From NCBI GenBank assembly GCA_905250115.1, contig CAJNOI010000206.1, positions 1 to 64,000 on the forward strand: a stretch of 64,000 bases of DNA, given 5' to 3'. Of this stretch, positions 35,901 through 48,151 are shown in pieces. How positions within the stretch are numbered: the stretch's first letter is position 1; every line of letters starts with the position of its first letter. The position numbers and the translations under genes were made by a program. This stretch comes from Adineta steineri. Taxonomy: Eukaryota > Rotifera > Eurotatoria > Adinetida > Adinetidae. Under the pieces are notes generated by a model. It saw only the letters and a list, made by a program, of their open reading frames with translations. It was not told where the DNA came from and made no database searches.

Positions 35901-36028
35901 CGATATTCATATAGACATCGAGCTTTACATTGTGCAGATATTAATGAATTATATCGAATATTAGATATTTCTTGTGTTGTTGAAATAAGAATTTGAAGAA
36001 AAAGAATTGTTAGTTTAAAGACGATCAT
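32902..36028 (-). CDS. ANOS1-like: anosmin-1-like secreted/cell-surface protein with fibronectin type III repeats
   Basis: About ten exons. Signal peptide MIVFKLTILFLQILISTTQ, then a cysteine-rich region whose spacing follows anosmin-1 (WERCPRLITCSSCLIPC, NEQSCQAICST, LECEQSCIFIQ). Next comes a short NCQSCSLSNDCM that matches only the first half of the WAP domain. Four fibronectin type III repeats follow; the first holds the family block RWYKFRVAAVTRHGYSTF and KWKSNGEKILEPIFYVIEAQ, the third YNCTYLITIQPIGLKQKN with VSSCE. Human anosmin-1 is an extracellular-matrix protein that binds heparan sulfate and FGFR1 and guides migrating neurons. Unlike it, this protein ends in a hydrophobic stretch (NYFRYLLLFVIFILYSNNND), which could be a membrane or GPI anchor signal. 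The stop is at 32902-32904. Exons were joined by eye, so small errors are possible. Confidence 0.8.
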
Positions 36029-36174
36029 GTGTTTGTAATGGTATATGCTATGTTGATAAAGATCAAACGTTTAAATTAGCTACTGAACTGTGCGTTTCGA
36101 TCACGATTTTTCCAATGTGTGAGATGATGGTGAATGCGTTTGCTTACACACTCAACAATTTTTTCCTCTTCCCT

Positions 36175-36196
36175 TCTCTCTCTCTCTCTCTCTCTC
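36175..36196. repeat. (TC)n microsatellite
   Basis: About eleven TC dinucleotides in a row, 147-168 bp upstream of the anosmin-like start codon (minus strand). Confidence 0.9.
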
Positions 36197-36270
36197 TTGT
36201 TCTCTCCTCGTCGTTCGTTCGCTCACTTGCGTTCATTATTCTTCGGCCTATTTATTTTTTTGAACTTCGA

Positions 36271-36274
<4 letters not shown>

Positions 36275-36312
<38 letters not shown>
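36275..36312. repeat. (GA)n microsatellite
   Basis: About nineteen GA dinucleotides. Because the nearby run at 36175-36196 is (TC)n, the two are inverted complements separated by about 78 bp and could pair as a hairpin. Confidence 0.9.
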
Positions 36313-36316
<4 letters not shown>

Positions 36317-37805
36317 TAAAAGAAAAAAAAAGAAGCAAAATCATCTGTTCATTCCATGAATATGTGTATATATATATATACTTTGTCCAATATTCAGATT
36401 TTATACGGATCAGCATAGAGATCATATATACTTTTCAAGTAATAGGATGAAACTATAGTTTATAATTCTAAAAGACAGGAAAAAATAATACTTTATGGTT
36501 AATTATTCAAATAGTTGAATAATCAATATTAAGAATGACATAAGCCTTTTGTCGCCTGTTTTAAAGTGGACTTTTTTTTATTATCCTCAATACCTTTGAA
36601 GAAAAAAAATTGCTCGTTTCCGTCTTTCTTTTGTTTTATCTCATGCTTTTTTAAGATTATGATGATGACAAATCTAGAAATATCGAATTGAAGGAAAGAC
36701 ATGGGAGAGGAAAATATGTCATGCAAATTAGTTCCTCCTTCTTGTGTATATATGATCGATTCATAACGAAACAGAAATAGCGTAATAAAACATCGCTATT
36801 CTTTTGCAATGTAAAAAAAAAGAAGCGAGAGATCCATCATATTAATTTATTCTAACAATCATGAAGTGGTCTCTATATTGTCGTTGTCAATTTATTCATG
36901 CCTTCTTTTTACTTTTGTATATTCATATTTTCTATTGCATCAATATTCGTCTTACTCTAAAAAAAAAGTAATTAATTGAATTTTTTTTTTGGTTAATTAT
37001 AATAAATAGAAAAGAAATCAAAATGACTTCATGATCATATTCAAGCTTTAATAATTATTCAGATTTTTTATTACTTTATTGAACTATCATATTATTTGAT
37101 ACTTTTTATGAAATGTCCATAATCAGTGACTATTGCTCTTCCTTTTTTTGTGAATGATAGAAGATTATGAAGAATAATAGAAAGTAAAACGAGAATAGAA
37201 TATATAATTTTTATTAAGCATAAAAACGCGATGATATCTTGTTATTATATATAGCCTTGCTTTAGACATGTAGGATTTCTAGCATAAATTATTATTATAA
37301 TTAGATGAATGTACAGTATATCCTCTTTTAAATAGAATAATGTAACATTGTAGTAGAGTGAAGTTACAATACATTGATTTTATAAATCATTTAAATAAAC
37401 AAAATTTTTTATGACCATAATTATCAGAAGGTTAAATCTTCATTTGACAATAAATTCTTTTCTTTTTCTTTTTTCTAGAGCAGAAAGTTCAAATTTATAA
37501 GAAAAAATTTCGATATTTGTTTTATCCATACTTGAACTTTATTCGAACAATTTTTTATTTTATTATTATTTTAAAAGCACTCGAATTCATAATTCAATAG
37601 GACATATTTAAAACTATATTAATACCAATGAAAATTGTTCTATGACATCTAAGCATGATGTAGTTTAAATGTAATAAATAATTAATATTCATATAGGAAA
37701 GAATCGATTGTTCTTTATATAGTTAAAACAACAATGCATTTATATTTTTTTTTTCATACGAATAAAACTCAATTTAGAAAGAAAAAAAGTCATCACACCG
37801 GTTAT

Positions 37806-38171
37806 TTATGTATAATATCCACTAAAATCTAATGCTGTTGATTTTGTTTGTAAAGTAATATTTTTTAAATCTGGTGGTTGACGCATTCGTCTATATGATT
37901 GTTGTGTTTTATTATTTCCATTGAATTGATCACGATCACGAATAAGAAATTTTTGTGTATTATCTAAACCAGTATATGTTACATATCGTTTCTCTCCTTT
38001 TCTTCCATTAACAGGATAATTAAATCGAATAGTTCGTGCATGTTCTTGTCGTTGATTATTAGAATTTATTTTAACTAATGCATATTCACAAGATAATTGA
38101 TGACCACGTAAAACATAACCATTTTCAAATGATTTTAAACATAAAGGAAAACCGGGACATGTATAACGCAT
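37806..38171 (-). CDS. small orphan protein with C2HC-like N-terminus
   Basis: Single-exon frame of 121 residues starting MRYTCPGFPLC. Residues 5, 11, 24 and 28 (C-x5-C-x12-H-x3-C; CPGFPLC ... LRGHQLSC) could bind zinc. The rest is basic and polar (NGRKGEKRYVTYTG, RRMRQPPDLKN) with no membrane segment. No family recognised. Codon use is like that of neighbouring genes (A/T third positions) and the composition is protein-like rather than low complexity, so it is probably real. It could also be one exon of a larger gene. Confidence 0.55.
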   Translation of the reverse strand: MRYTCPGFPLCLKSFENGYVLRGHQLSCEYALVKINSNNQRQEHARTIRFNYPVNGRKGEKRYVTYTGLDNTQKFLIRDRDQFNGNNKTQQSYRRMRQPPDLKNITLQTKSTALDFSGYYT

Positions 38172-38931
38172 AATTTACAAAAATCTTGATTTTTATTATT
38201 ATCGATTGCTATACGCACTGCTAGACACTTATAAAATTGAAGAAGTGTGAGAAAAAGAAAAAGAAAAATATTAACTATGTGTTGGATAGAACAACATTAA
38301 ATTACATTTTTATTTTTATTATTGAAGAACGAAAGACAACCTACTTTATTATTAACTTTTGAAAGTTATTATAATCAAGGTTGTATACTTTAACTGGTAG
38401 CAAAAAAAATACGAAACGATCGTGTTTAAGAAAAAAAAGGTATGTACAAGAGGATAATGTAAATACATATGCATTAGTATACTGTCAAAAGGTGTTTCTT
38501 TTTCACACCTATTAAAAAATGCATTTACTACCAGTGACATCGATAGGAAATCATGATCTTATAAATAAGTTCAGAATATTTCTACATTTTAAAGTCGAGA
38601 AGTATCGACATATTCTTATCATTTTACTAATCATTACTTTAGTAACATTTGTAGGGAGCACTATGAGCATAAAATTTTCGATCTAAAATATATATACTTA
38701 CAAATATCTATTCCTAATATGAACTTAAAGTAAATTTCGAATTTTTTCATATCTGAATTGAAGCACCCGAGTTATCAAGTACATATATATCTATTAATAA
38801 AGTATGAATAATCGATAACATGACAGCCTACCACATATATGTATATATATATATAAGTCAACAAACTATCATAGCGAAGAAAGAGATATTTAGTATATTT
38901 TATCTGTTCTTTCTTTGTTTATTACACAGAC
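38172..38931. promoter_or_regulatory. divergent intergenic region
   Basis: 760 bp between the minus-strand orphan gene and the plus-strand dehydrogenase; must include both promoters. No defined element recognised; a run of TA dinucleotides lies near 38835-38855. Confidence 0.4.
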
Positions 38932-39967
38932 ATGTCGTCGATTGTAGCTGTTGTTTTTGAATATATACAAGCATTTTTAATACTTATTTATTATTGGATT
39001 AAAGCATTGGGAAGTACGTTATTTGTTCAAAAAATAGTCAAAAATGTTGAAAATGATATTATTCTTATTACTGGAGCTGGTTAGTTAAAAAAAACAAATT
39101 TATTTAGGAACTATTTTTTTATTGATTCATTTCAAAGGTTCTGGACTTGGCCGAGGTATAGCTAAACGTTTTGCATATTATGGTGCAACTGTAATTCTAT
39201 GGGATGTTAATGAAAAAGGAAATGAAGAAACAAAACGACAAATACTTGCTGATTATCCTCGTACTAAAGTTTATTCTATGAAAGTTGATTTATGTGATCG
39301 AAATGATATCTATCGAGTTGCTCAACAAGTTAGAAATGAAGTAGGTGATGTAACAATGATTATTAATAATGCTGGTGTAGTAAGTGGAAAACCATTATTA
39401 GATATTGATGATGTATCTATTCAACGAACATTTGATGTTAATATTATTGCTCATTTTTGGGTAAATATTTTTCAATAATATTTTACAATGGTCCTGTCAG
39501 TTACTGTTCTATTTCTTCAGTTTTGGAAATCCTTGTTAAAATTTCTTTACATTAGTTGTTCAGTATTACATTTTACTTGGATCAATTCTGTCGCATTTAC
39601 TATTAACCACAAAGGATCACTACCATAGAAAGCTACTATTATTATTTATAATTCATACAACTTCATCTCATTACCTTGAAATACTACCTTAGGACATTAT
39701 ATTGAGATATTATCTCTAAATATTACTTTAACACGTCTTGAGGTAACATACTCAACTATTATTCCAAGGTAAATAGGTAGTGACACGGTGAGGGTCTTTC
39801 GAGTACTTCAAAATTTGAGCAAGTTCAATTGTTAATTATATATTATAGAATAGGATAAAATCACAATGGCACACATTTCATTTAGGTTCTTAAAGCATTT
39901 CTTGGTCCAATGTTAGCATTAAATCGTGGTCATATTATTACAATTGCTTCAAGTGCCGGTTTATTTG
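38932..39967 (+). CDS. short-chain dehydrogenase/reductase, 17beta-HSD11/RDH10-like (partial, cut by gap)
   Basis: Three exons are visible: 38932-39079, 39138-39460 and 39886-39967. An N-terminal hydrophobic anchor (IVAVVFEYIQAFLILIYYWI) precedes the Rossmann fold with TGAGSGLGRG (cofactor loop), WDVNEKG, the acidic VDLCDRNDIY, NNAGVVSG (NAG motif) and GHIITIASSAGLFG with the catalytic Ser. This fits membrane-bound retinol or steroid dehydrogenases on ER or lipid droplets. The active-site YxxxK and the C-terminal third should follow in the next exons, but the sequence enters a 100-N gap 37 bases after the third exon, and nothing like those exons is seen on the far side. Intron 2 (39461-39885) is 425 bp. 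Confidence 0.85.
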
Positions 39968-40004
39968 GTTAGTTTATTTTCATTTTTTATGTTCTTTTTT
40001 TGTT

Positions 40005-40104
40005 NNNNNNNNNNNNNNNNNNNNNNNNNNNNNNNNNNNNNNNNNNNNNNNNNNNNNNNNNNNNNNNNNNNNNNNNNNNNNNNNNNNNNNNNNNNNNNNN
40101 NNNN
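40005..40104. other. assembly gap (100 N)
   Basis: Exactly 100 N, the usual placeholder for a gap of unknown size. It interrupts the dehydrogenase gene. Confidence 0.99.
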
Positions 40105-40151
40105 AAAGTATATTGTACCTATCTTGATTTCAATGCAAGAGCTACAAAGCG
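40105..40151. repeat. 47-bp exact inverted copy of the window start
   Basis: The 47 bases directly after the gap equal the reverse complement of bases 1-47. The match runs to the gap edge on one side and to the window edge on the other, so its real length is unknown. Confidence 0.95.
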
Positions 40152-43100
40152 TAATTGTTAACTAAATTTAGTTTAGTTTGAAGACATGTCAATAGATATC
40201 ATTAGACAAAAAAAAAACAGTTGACGAAGAGAAAAACTTATTTAAATTAACAGAATAATTTGTGATTCCGAACAAGTCTATGCACTGTTGATTATTTTTA
40301 ATCAATTAGATGTGCGAGAAAGAAAAGAAAGTCTACTTTGTTGAATCAATAAAAATGATGGCACTATTTAATAAATATAACGAGAGACAAGAAGTATCAG
40401 TCTTAATTGAAAAGTGTCAAGTTTGAAATAAAAGATTACATCGATTGGAAGCACTTAAACTGATGAAGGTATGTGTCATATACATATTCTCATTAAATCG
40501 AACCTGGAATCATAATTAATGGATATTAGAGATTTTATTCATACGATATAAATTTATATTATACAAAATCTCAATTCGACTTTCTAGTGGAATTTATTGA
40601 AGTAAAAGTTATATAATTCTCATGTTTTTTGAATGACATAAGTTTGGTTTAGAAAATATATCAATTTCCTGAAACAGATGATATATATTTGTAGAATAAT
40701 TGTCAACATTTCCTTTTTTTCTCAATGTGTGCTTCAGAAGCAGTACACATGTATTAATTATAATAGGTTTTATAGTGACGTGCTCATATAGCTCAATGAT
40801 AGAAGATCTAATCTTTCTTTTCTATCTTGAAAAATTAATGTATGTCAGAAAAACCATAAATCTATATTACAAAAATTCTTAATAATCACGTTTTTCGAAA
40901 CTAATTGATTAAGATTTAATAAATAATATTTTATATTTGTCACTGCAAGGTTAATAGTGTGTCGCTAGTTGACGAATAGATAAAAATTCTTACATGATTG
41001 TGATGTTATTTCTTTTAAAATGATGATCGTTTAGTAGAAGTATATAAAAATAAAATGTGTAAACGAACATCGAATTCTATTCGTCTTAAATCATATTAAA
41101 TATGAGTTTATGTCTTTTTCGTTACTTGTTCATGAGTAAGACCAATCATTAGAAAGTAGAAGAAAAAGCGTTACTTTTTTTTCTTTTTTTTTATTCCTTT
41201 TTTTTGTTTGTACCCAGAATTAATTGACCCCTATGTGATGTTGATTGTGTATGACTATACATATCATTTCTAGATATCAATTCATCAAACATATATTTAG
41301 TTTTTCATAAAACTAAATCTACAATATACAATTTTCTTATACTATTTATTCGTTTATAATTGTAAGTATATTTATCTCACTTAATCGTAGCAAGAAAGAA
41401 AAGGACGTTTATTTGACCTTGAACTAAAATTCTGTTTTGTCAATAGTTTGTAAAAGTACTTTTTATAGAATTAATAAAGAAAAGCAGATATATATATATG
41501 TAAATGACGACAAAAAATAGATTCCAGTCATGTTAGTCAACAAAAACTAAGAAAAAAAAGAAGCCAATCATATACAAATAGATAATAGCCTAATAAAAAG
41601 AAAACTACAATAATAGAGAATATTTTTTTTTTCAAAATTTTATAGAATATTTATAGATAATTATTATTAATTAAGTTTTATTTTTTATATTCGAATATCT
41701 TAAATATAGCATTGATGCATTCATCTGCGTTTTATCATTGTAAACAAACTTTATATTATTCATTCTTTCTGTTTAATATCAAAAGTTTTTTTGACCTCTT
41801 AGATATCGTATAACAAATAAGTGCAAATCCCTATAATTTTATATTTTAGTTTAGAATTTTTTTTTAAATATCGTGTTTTCTAGCTGTTTGATTATTGTGA
41901 CCTTGTATGTCTGCTGAGCATATTAGTAACTATTTTGGGTCGTTATGACCGTATTGTTATATATATGAAAAAGTAACTAATGCTATTATCTATGAATAGA
42001 GTCATTTTTATTGTCTGTTAATCTCGACTTTGAAAAATATTTAACAGGAAATATTATTAAGCACGAACAAATAAATGAAAATGATCAGTCTGGTCAGATA
42101 TTATACTACTTTTTGTTTTGTCATCGTACTCCTATAATTTATCAGATAATTATGATATTTTTTTTTTGCTTAAAATAGTTATTTAGTATAAACGATCTAT
42201 CAAAGATAAGACATCTATAATATATTCGAAACGAAAGTAATTTGCTTCTATTTGATAAATATAGCTTTGAATAGATTCTCGACGTTTTTGCTTTTGGCAA
42301 ATCATTAACATTACATGACTACTATTAATGATAAAAATATCATAATTTACAGGAATAGAAGGATTAAAAATTCAGTGCACTTGATCTTTATTCTATTTTT
42401 CAGTATTCTTAGTGTAAAGTAAAAGATAAGAAATATTCTCTTACTTCAGTAGGTATACATATCATATTATCGTGTACTGTATTATCATATTATTACAGTA
42501 GACTTGATAATCTTTTATTTTTATGTTCTATATAATTATATATCAGGAAATAAAATAAAATCCAAATGCAAGAAAATAGACATAAATTTAGCTTTGTTAT
42601 TTATTAGGAATTGATTCATGTTACTTTTTAATGACACAATCTAGACACACTTGTATTTTTAATAATAATAGATCGATTATTAGAGTATCAGAATATTGAT
42701 GTGGGCGTAATCGCGATGACTAACGGATAAAAAAAAAGAAGAAAAAAAAAACACCTATGATGTGTATCGCGTTTACATCCCGTGCGAAAAAATCTGAATA
42801 GTCAAATAAAAATTGTCTTTTGTGTGTGTTCGTTCGTTCGTTCTTTTTGTTTTTTAAAATATGCATAGTCATACACCCCTCATCGTACTCTTATTTAGTA
42901 GAGAGAAAAAAATAAAATACTGAGATTTCAAATTTGACTTATTGTTACTTTCTTTTTGTAAGATTTCTATGGCCCCAAACAGGCTAGAAAAAATTAATTA
43001 ATTTAAATTTGAATTAAATGATGTGATTGGTCTATCTCGAATTAAATCGCCTGCTCTAGACAATTTATTATTTAATTCGGTTTTAATTCGTCTGATATTT

Positions 43101-43959
43101 TTCAGTCTGTTGAGGACCTATCGAAATATATATAGTTGTTTTGTATATTAACGACAAGGACATCTATATACGCATATTTCTAATCATTTATATATATATA
43201 TATACTTGTATTTTCTTGCGTGATAAGTTAGTTGAGAGAAAAAAACGTTGTTATTCCGTCTTAAATTACTTGTTGATGAGTCTGGGACTATTCCGTACTT
43301 AGTAACCTCACAGCGAACATCATGACATTTCTAGCACGAACATAAGGGTATACATCTCAGTGTCAAATTATTGTCCTTAAAAATTTTATTACTTTTTCAA
43401 TGTTTATTAATAATTAATATTTCTCTTGATATCATATTAAGTCTATGAAATTTGAATAAAAAAATTTTTAGTAGAAGGCAAAAGGGTTCATTTGTAAATA
43501 TATATATATATTCTTTTTAAGAACTTTTTTATGAGAACTATAAGGACAATCCTGTTCTCTATATTCTCTGCTTTTTTTATAAGTCTTTCGTCCCTTCCTA
43601 TTCTTTTTTTCGAGCAGTCGACTTCCTATCGACAGCAAATCTTTTTCTTTTTCTCTTATTCTTCTTCTTCACCGTCTTCATTCTCAACGCGTACTCCAAC
43701 ACAGCTTTTCTTCTTTTTTCGCCTACGTATACTCTTTTTTCTTTCGACTTTCTCTTTACTATATTATCATTCTTTATAAAAACAATATAGCCTGTTCCTA
43801 TTGACCTCAACATTTAATTACAACTAGCATATTCCATCCTCGTTCTGTCAGCAAATATTATATATTTTTGTCCTTATTTGTTGAATCATATTCGTCACAC
43901 ATTCGTAAGATACTAATATTTATAACTATAGATAGTAGTGAAAAGAAAAAAACATCATC
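40152..43959. other. AT-rich non-coding region upstream of nuclear receptor
   Basis: About 3.8 kb without recognisable genes on either strand. Several T-runs and A-runs, a (TTCG)n-like tetranucleotide near 42828-42843 and (TA)n near 43190-43205. It contains no exon resembling the missing part of the dehydrogenase. Frames near 43531-43813 are pyrimidine-rich low complexity. Confidence 0.55.
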
Positions 43960-46900
43960 ATGTATATGCCCCATTCACTAGACGCTTACAATCATTCGCA
44001 TCAATCTTCGCGGTCGGACGATTTATATAAAAAAAGGTGTGATTTAATATTTCAAAAATGAGTTTTATAAATAATTCTTTTTTTTTTAAATTCTATTCAA
44101 TTTTTTTATTTATTTTTAGTTTTCAACCACGATTCAAACGTTCATCGAATGATGACGAACAAATCGTAAAAAGTGATTTATCTCATGATATAAAATCAAG
44201 GTCAAATAGTTCGTCTCCTTCAATAAAAATGCATCAACAAACAACAAATTCAAATTCTGATGAATCAAACATTGGTGTGCCAAATCGATTGTGCAGTGTA
44301 TGTGGTGATGTGAGTACGGGTAAGATGATCTTCATTTTTTGTTATTTCAAAATTCGATAATAATAATTCTTTTTTTTTTTCTTAAAGGAATTCATTTTGG
44401 TGGTAATAGTTGTGAAAGCTGTAAAGCTTTCTTTCGTCGATCAGTTCAATGCAATCGTCATCAAAATTACAAATGTTCGAATAACGGTAAAAATTTCATA
44501 AATTTCATTTTGCTTAAGGTTATAGAAAGTACGTTCTTTAGTTCTTGTTTTGTTGACCCGTTTGTTTTTTTTCTTTCCTTCCATTTCTTTAAAAGAACGA
44601 ATAAATAAGCGTCTATAAATAATTTTACAGTTAAAAGAAAAACAAAGCCAGGCATAGAAAAATCAATAATTCTTTTAATCTAAATATATTATTTGTACTA
44701 TATATTTTTTTGTAGAACAATGTCCAGTGAATATTGTTACACGTAAAGTATGTCAATACTGTCGTTATATAAAATGTACAGCAATTGGTATGAAACCCAA
44801 ATGGTAAACAAAAAAACAATTTTTTTTCTAGAATAATTTTTTTTTTCTACAAAAATTTAAATAGGGTTTTAACGGATCAAGAACGTGCAGAAAAATATGG
44901 TTCAAGACGAAAACGTTTTCGTGATAGTCGTACAGTAGATGAAGATCCAGAAATTTATAAACATCTAACAAAAGACGAAAAAACACTTATTGAAGATATA
45001 GCACATGCATTATATCAATCTAGAGCGTAAGTCACTTTTGATAAATAGATAAGATCAGTAGAAAAGGTTTTTTAGTACGTTACATTTCTATCTATATAAA
45101 TATAGAAATAGAGAGAAGAAAAAACAAGGGGGGTAATACATTTAGATTTTTCTTTCCTGTTCTGCTATTTGTGAATAGAGTTTACTAAGTACGATGAATT
45201 ATAGTGAGAATAAACAGCATTCTCGTATATTAAAAAAAATTAATTTGTTTTTCTTGTGTCAATAGAACATATCCATTACAATTTCCAGCTGAATTAAATC
45301 AATATTTAACAATATTAGCCTCAGGAAAAGCACCACCATCACCAGCATCACCGGGTGAAAAACCACCGAGTCCATCAGCTAATTTTCTGATTGTACCAAT
45401 TCAACGTTTTGTTTTATTTGCACGAATGTTGAAAGATTTTGATTTATTTTCTGAAGATGATAAAGTGAATTTATTAAAAGGTGCAGCTATTGAAGTTGTA
45501 GTTTGCTCATCAAATACATTATTTAATCCTAAAACACATACATTTACAAATTATTTATCACGAGATCAACGTGCAGTTATGGATAATCAAATTATGCCAC
45601 TTGATCCATTACTTAAAAAAACATGGGGTGAAGAAATATTTAATCGTACAAAAACTTTTTTAATATCAATGTGTAATTTACAAGTTGATGAAGTAACATC
45701 AACACTATTAGCACCAGTTATTTTATTTTCTCCTGATCGTTCAAATATAAAAGATCTCGATTTAGTTAAACGTTTACAAATTAAATATGTTACTCTTATT
45801 GGAAAATATATGAATTGGCGTTATGGTGTTGAACATACGGAACATATTTTTCCCAAACTTTTACTTCAAATTGTTAATATACGTACATTAGGTGTAGCAC
45901 ATGCAGAAGTTATACAAAAACTTATGTCAATATCAAGTGTTAATCCACTTGTTCAAGAAGTTACTACTAAACAAGATGTTTCAAATACAGCAACAACAGA
46001 TAAAATGAGTAAGACACAGGAAAATAAAAATAGTTTTTGTAAATGGTCAGAATGACATTCGCAGTTGGGTGCAAAAATAATTGCTATTTGATGCGCAAAC
46101 TTTGTTGACGACTGTTTCCGACATGCTTCACGAACGTTAGATACTAACTGCATGCATTTATTAAGATTGATATTACTTAAAGAATATTTTGCAGTTTCAG
46201 AATAATGATTATTGCGAAGCCTCTTGAAATTATTCTTTTGAGGAAGATTTCTATTCATACTAGCTAGTATAAAAGTAGACGAAATCATTATTAAATCGCC
46301 CGAATTTCAGGCTAGTGGAATCATTCTGCTAAGTGATCGATGAAAAGATTTTAACACAACGAATGAAATAAAACCCATGTGTAACCTGTAAGCTCCTTCC
46401 GAGAAAGTAAGGTTTTTATCTCTTATAAGCTTGAAGAGTTTTTGTGAAGTGCAGTCCTTGTATCATCTATCAAAATAAAAATGTTTTAATACTTCACACT
46501 TGCATTAACAGGTACTTTGAAAAATATAATGGCAATTATTTTTGGCACACCATTATTGTAAAATAGATCACGTAGGAACTTTTAAATTGAACAAAGTTTT
46601 TAAGAAATATGCGTCTTTTAAGTTTTAAAATAGAAATAAGACTATTAAATTATATACTTTGAGAAGATTTCTATAATGACTTTTTCGAAAATAAGCGTAT
46701 GACAAGAAAGCTTATTGTATATTATTATGATCTGACCTTATAATTAAAGAAAAATAATTTTCGTATATTTTCTTCAAATTTCAATTACCTGCCTGAATGA
46801 ATATGTCAATAATAAAAAGAAACCTTTTTTTCTATAGATTCAGTGTCATTACCATCAACTCCAAGTAATAGTGAAATGATGGATTATGATAGAGCTCCAT

Positions 46901-48151
46901 CAAGAGATACTGAAAGCAATATTGGTTCAGATGAAGATGATTCTATACGAATGAAATCTCGTACATCACTTGATGATGATGATCGAGATTATGAAAATGA
47001 CGATTCTGTTGAAACAAACCCAAGAAATATTTGGAGAAAAAGACAAAAATTATCACCAATAATACAAATCGAACCTACAAAAATGGAACCAGATACTTTG
47101 CCTAAGCCACTTCATCAACATATAAAACAGGAATTAATACGTTCAAATTCTGTTGAATTCGAAACCTATTCCAATTCTAATCCTATACATAAACGACCAC
47201 ATGATCATCAAGTACCAAGTTTTATTCCAACAACATATCAAGACGATATAAATATATTAAACAGGTTAATTAAATTCAAAATTTTTATTATAATATTAAT
47301 TTTTCTTTTTCAGAGCATCTCCTAATCGACATTTACCACCAAAAAAACAATCATTATTAACAAAACAGAAGCCCCTACATGAACAAATCTATCGTCCACA
47401 TTCATCATCGACAAGTGATCTTACTTCTTTTGATCAACATCATCCCCATCATCATCATGCACGATGTAAGATTTAATAAAGAAAAACAAAAAAAGTTAAT
47501 TTTCATTTTTAAGTAAATCAATTGCCAAATTCACCATTAACAAAACAACATTATCCGAATAATTCATATGAAGATTATCAACAACAATACTCAAGATTAG
47601 CAACAGCTAACTTTCAACAAAAACAAAACGAACAACATTTACTTCTTCTTTCATTAGGTAATTATTCATATTATATAAAAGTAATATCTTTAACAAAAGA
47701 CTTTGTCAGGATTATGTTGCTTTTCCTGAAGAAATTTCCTTTTAATTACATATTTTTATAAATTCATTGAATAAGAAAATCATATATTCATGACATAGAC
47801 ATAATATAAAATTCTATTTTTATTTCTTTGAATATAGCTAATAATCAGAATCAAACATCCTCAAATACACAACAATCTCATTCAAATACACAACTTGATG
47901 CTGAAGAACAACAATTATTAAATGCTATTCATGCACATCCAAATAAACGTGATCTTGTACTGAATCTTCTTCGACAAATGAATGAATCACCATCAGCACC
48001 AACGATGAATTTTCCAGAAAATTCTAATTATCCTATTCATCAACAGCAACTACAACAACAACAACAACAACAACATCGTTTTGATACCTCAGCTAATTAT
48101 GATCCATATCGACAAAATTCAAATATGGATAACAATAATGATTTCTATTAA
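43960..48151 (+). CDS. nuclear receptor, NR1 group (DHR96/DAF-12-like P-box)
   Basis: About ten exons, starting MYMPHSLDAYNH at 43960 and ending NNNDFY at 48151. The two-zinc-finger DNA-binding domain is split by three introns: CSVCGDVSTGIHFGGNSC, ESCKAFFRRS, then CQYCRYIKCTAIGM. The P-box ESCKA is typical of the NR1J/DAF-12/HR96 group. The hinge has KPKWVLTDQERAEKYGSRRK, and the ligand-binding domain covers about 45270-46008 (FARMLKDFDLFSEDDKVNLL is the helix 3-4 signature). An 829-bp intron (46009-46837) follows; reading through it would give a short tail ending KWSE. The spliced form adds an acidic Ser/Asp-rich and Gln-rich tail of over 200 residues with polyQ and polyH runs. Ligand unknown; relatives bind sterols or xenobiotics and act as transcription factors. 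Confidence 0.85.

Larger units (their letters stand above)
36029..37805. other. non-coding region with simple repeats upstream of anosmin-like gene
   Basis: Holds a (TC)n run and a (GA)n run (listed separately). Apparent frames at 36115-36450 read through these repeats. The remainder to 37805 is AT-rich with no recognised feature. Confidence 0.55.

Noticed and set aside
36115-36450. Open frames rich in Ser-Leu and Arg-Glu
   Set aside because: They are translations of the (TC)n and (GA)n microsatellites.
39461-39885. Possible hairpin in the second dehydrogenase intron (AAGGTAAT-like and ATTACCTT-like stretches)
   Set aside because: The inverted match is short and imperfect and no target duplication is visible.
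39926-40165. Open frame spanning the N gap
   Set aside because: It is an artefact of translating unknown bases; the real dehydrogenase exon ends at 39967 at a splice donor.
45953-46288. Minus-strand frame of 111 codons
   Set aside because: Antisense shadow of the nuclear receptor exon end and its long intron.
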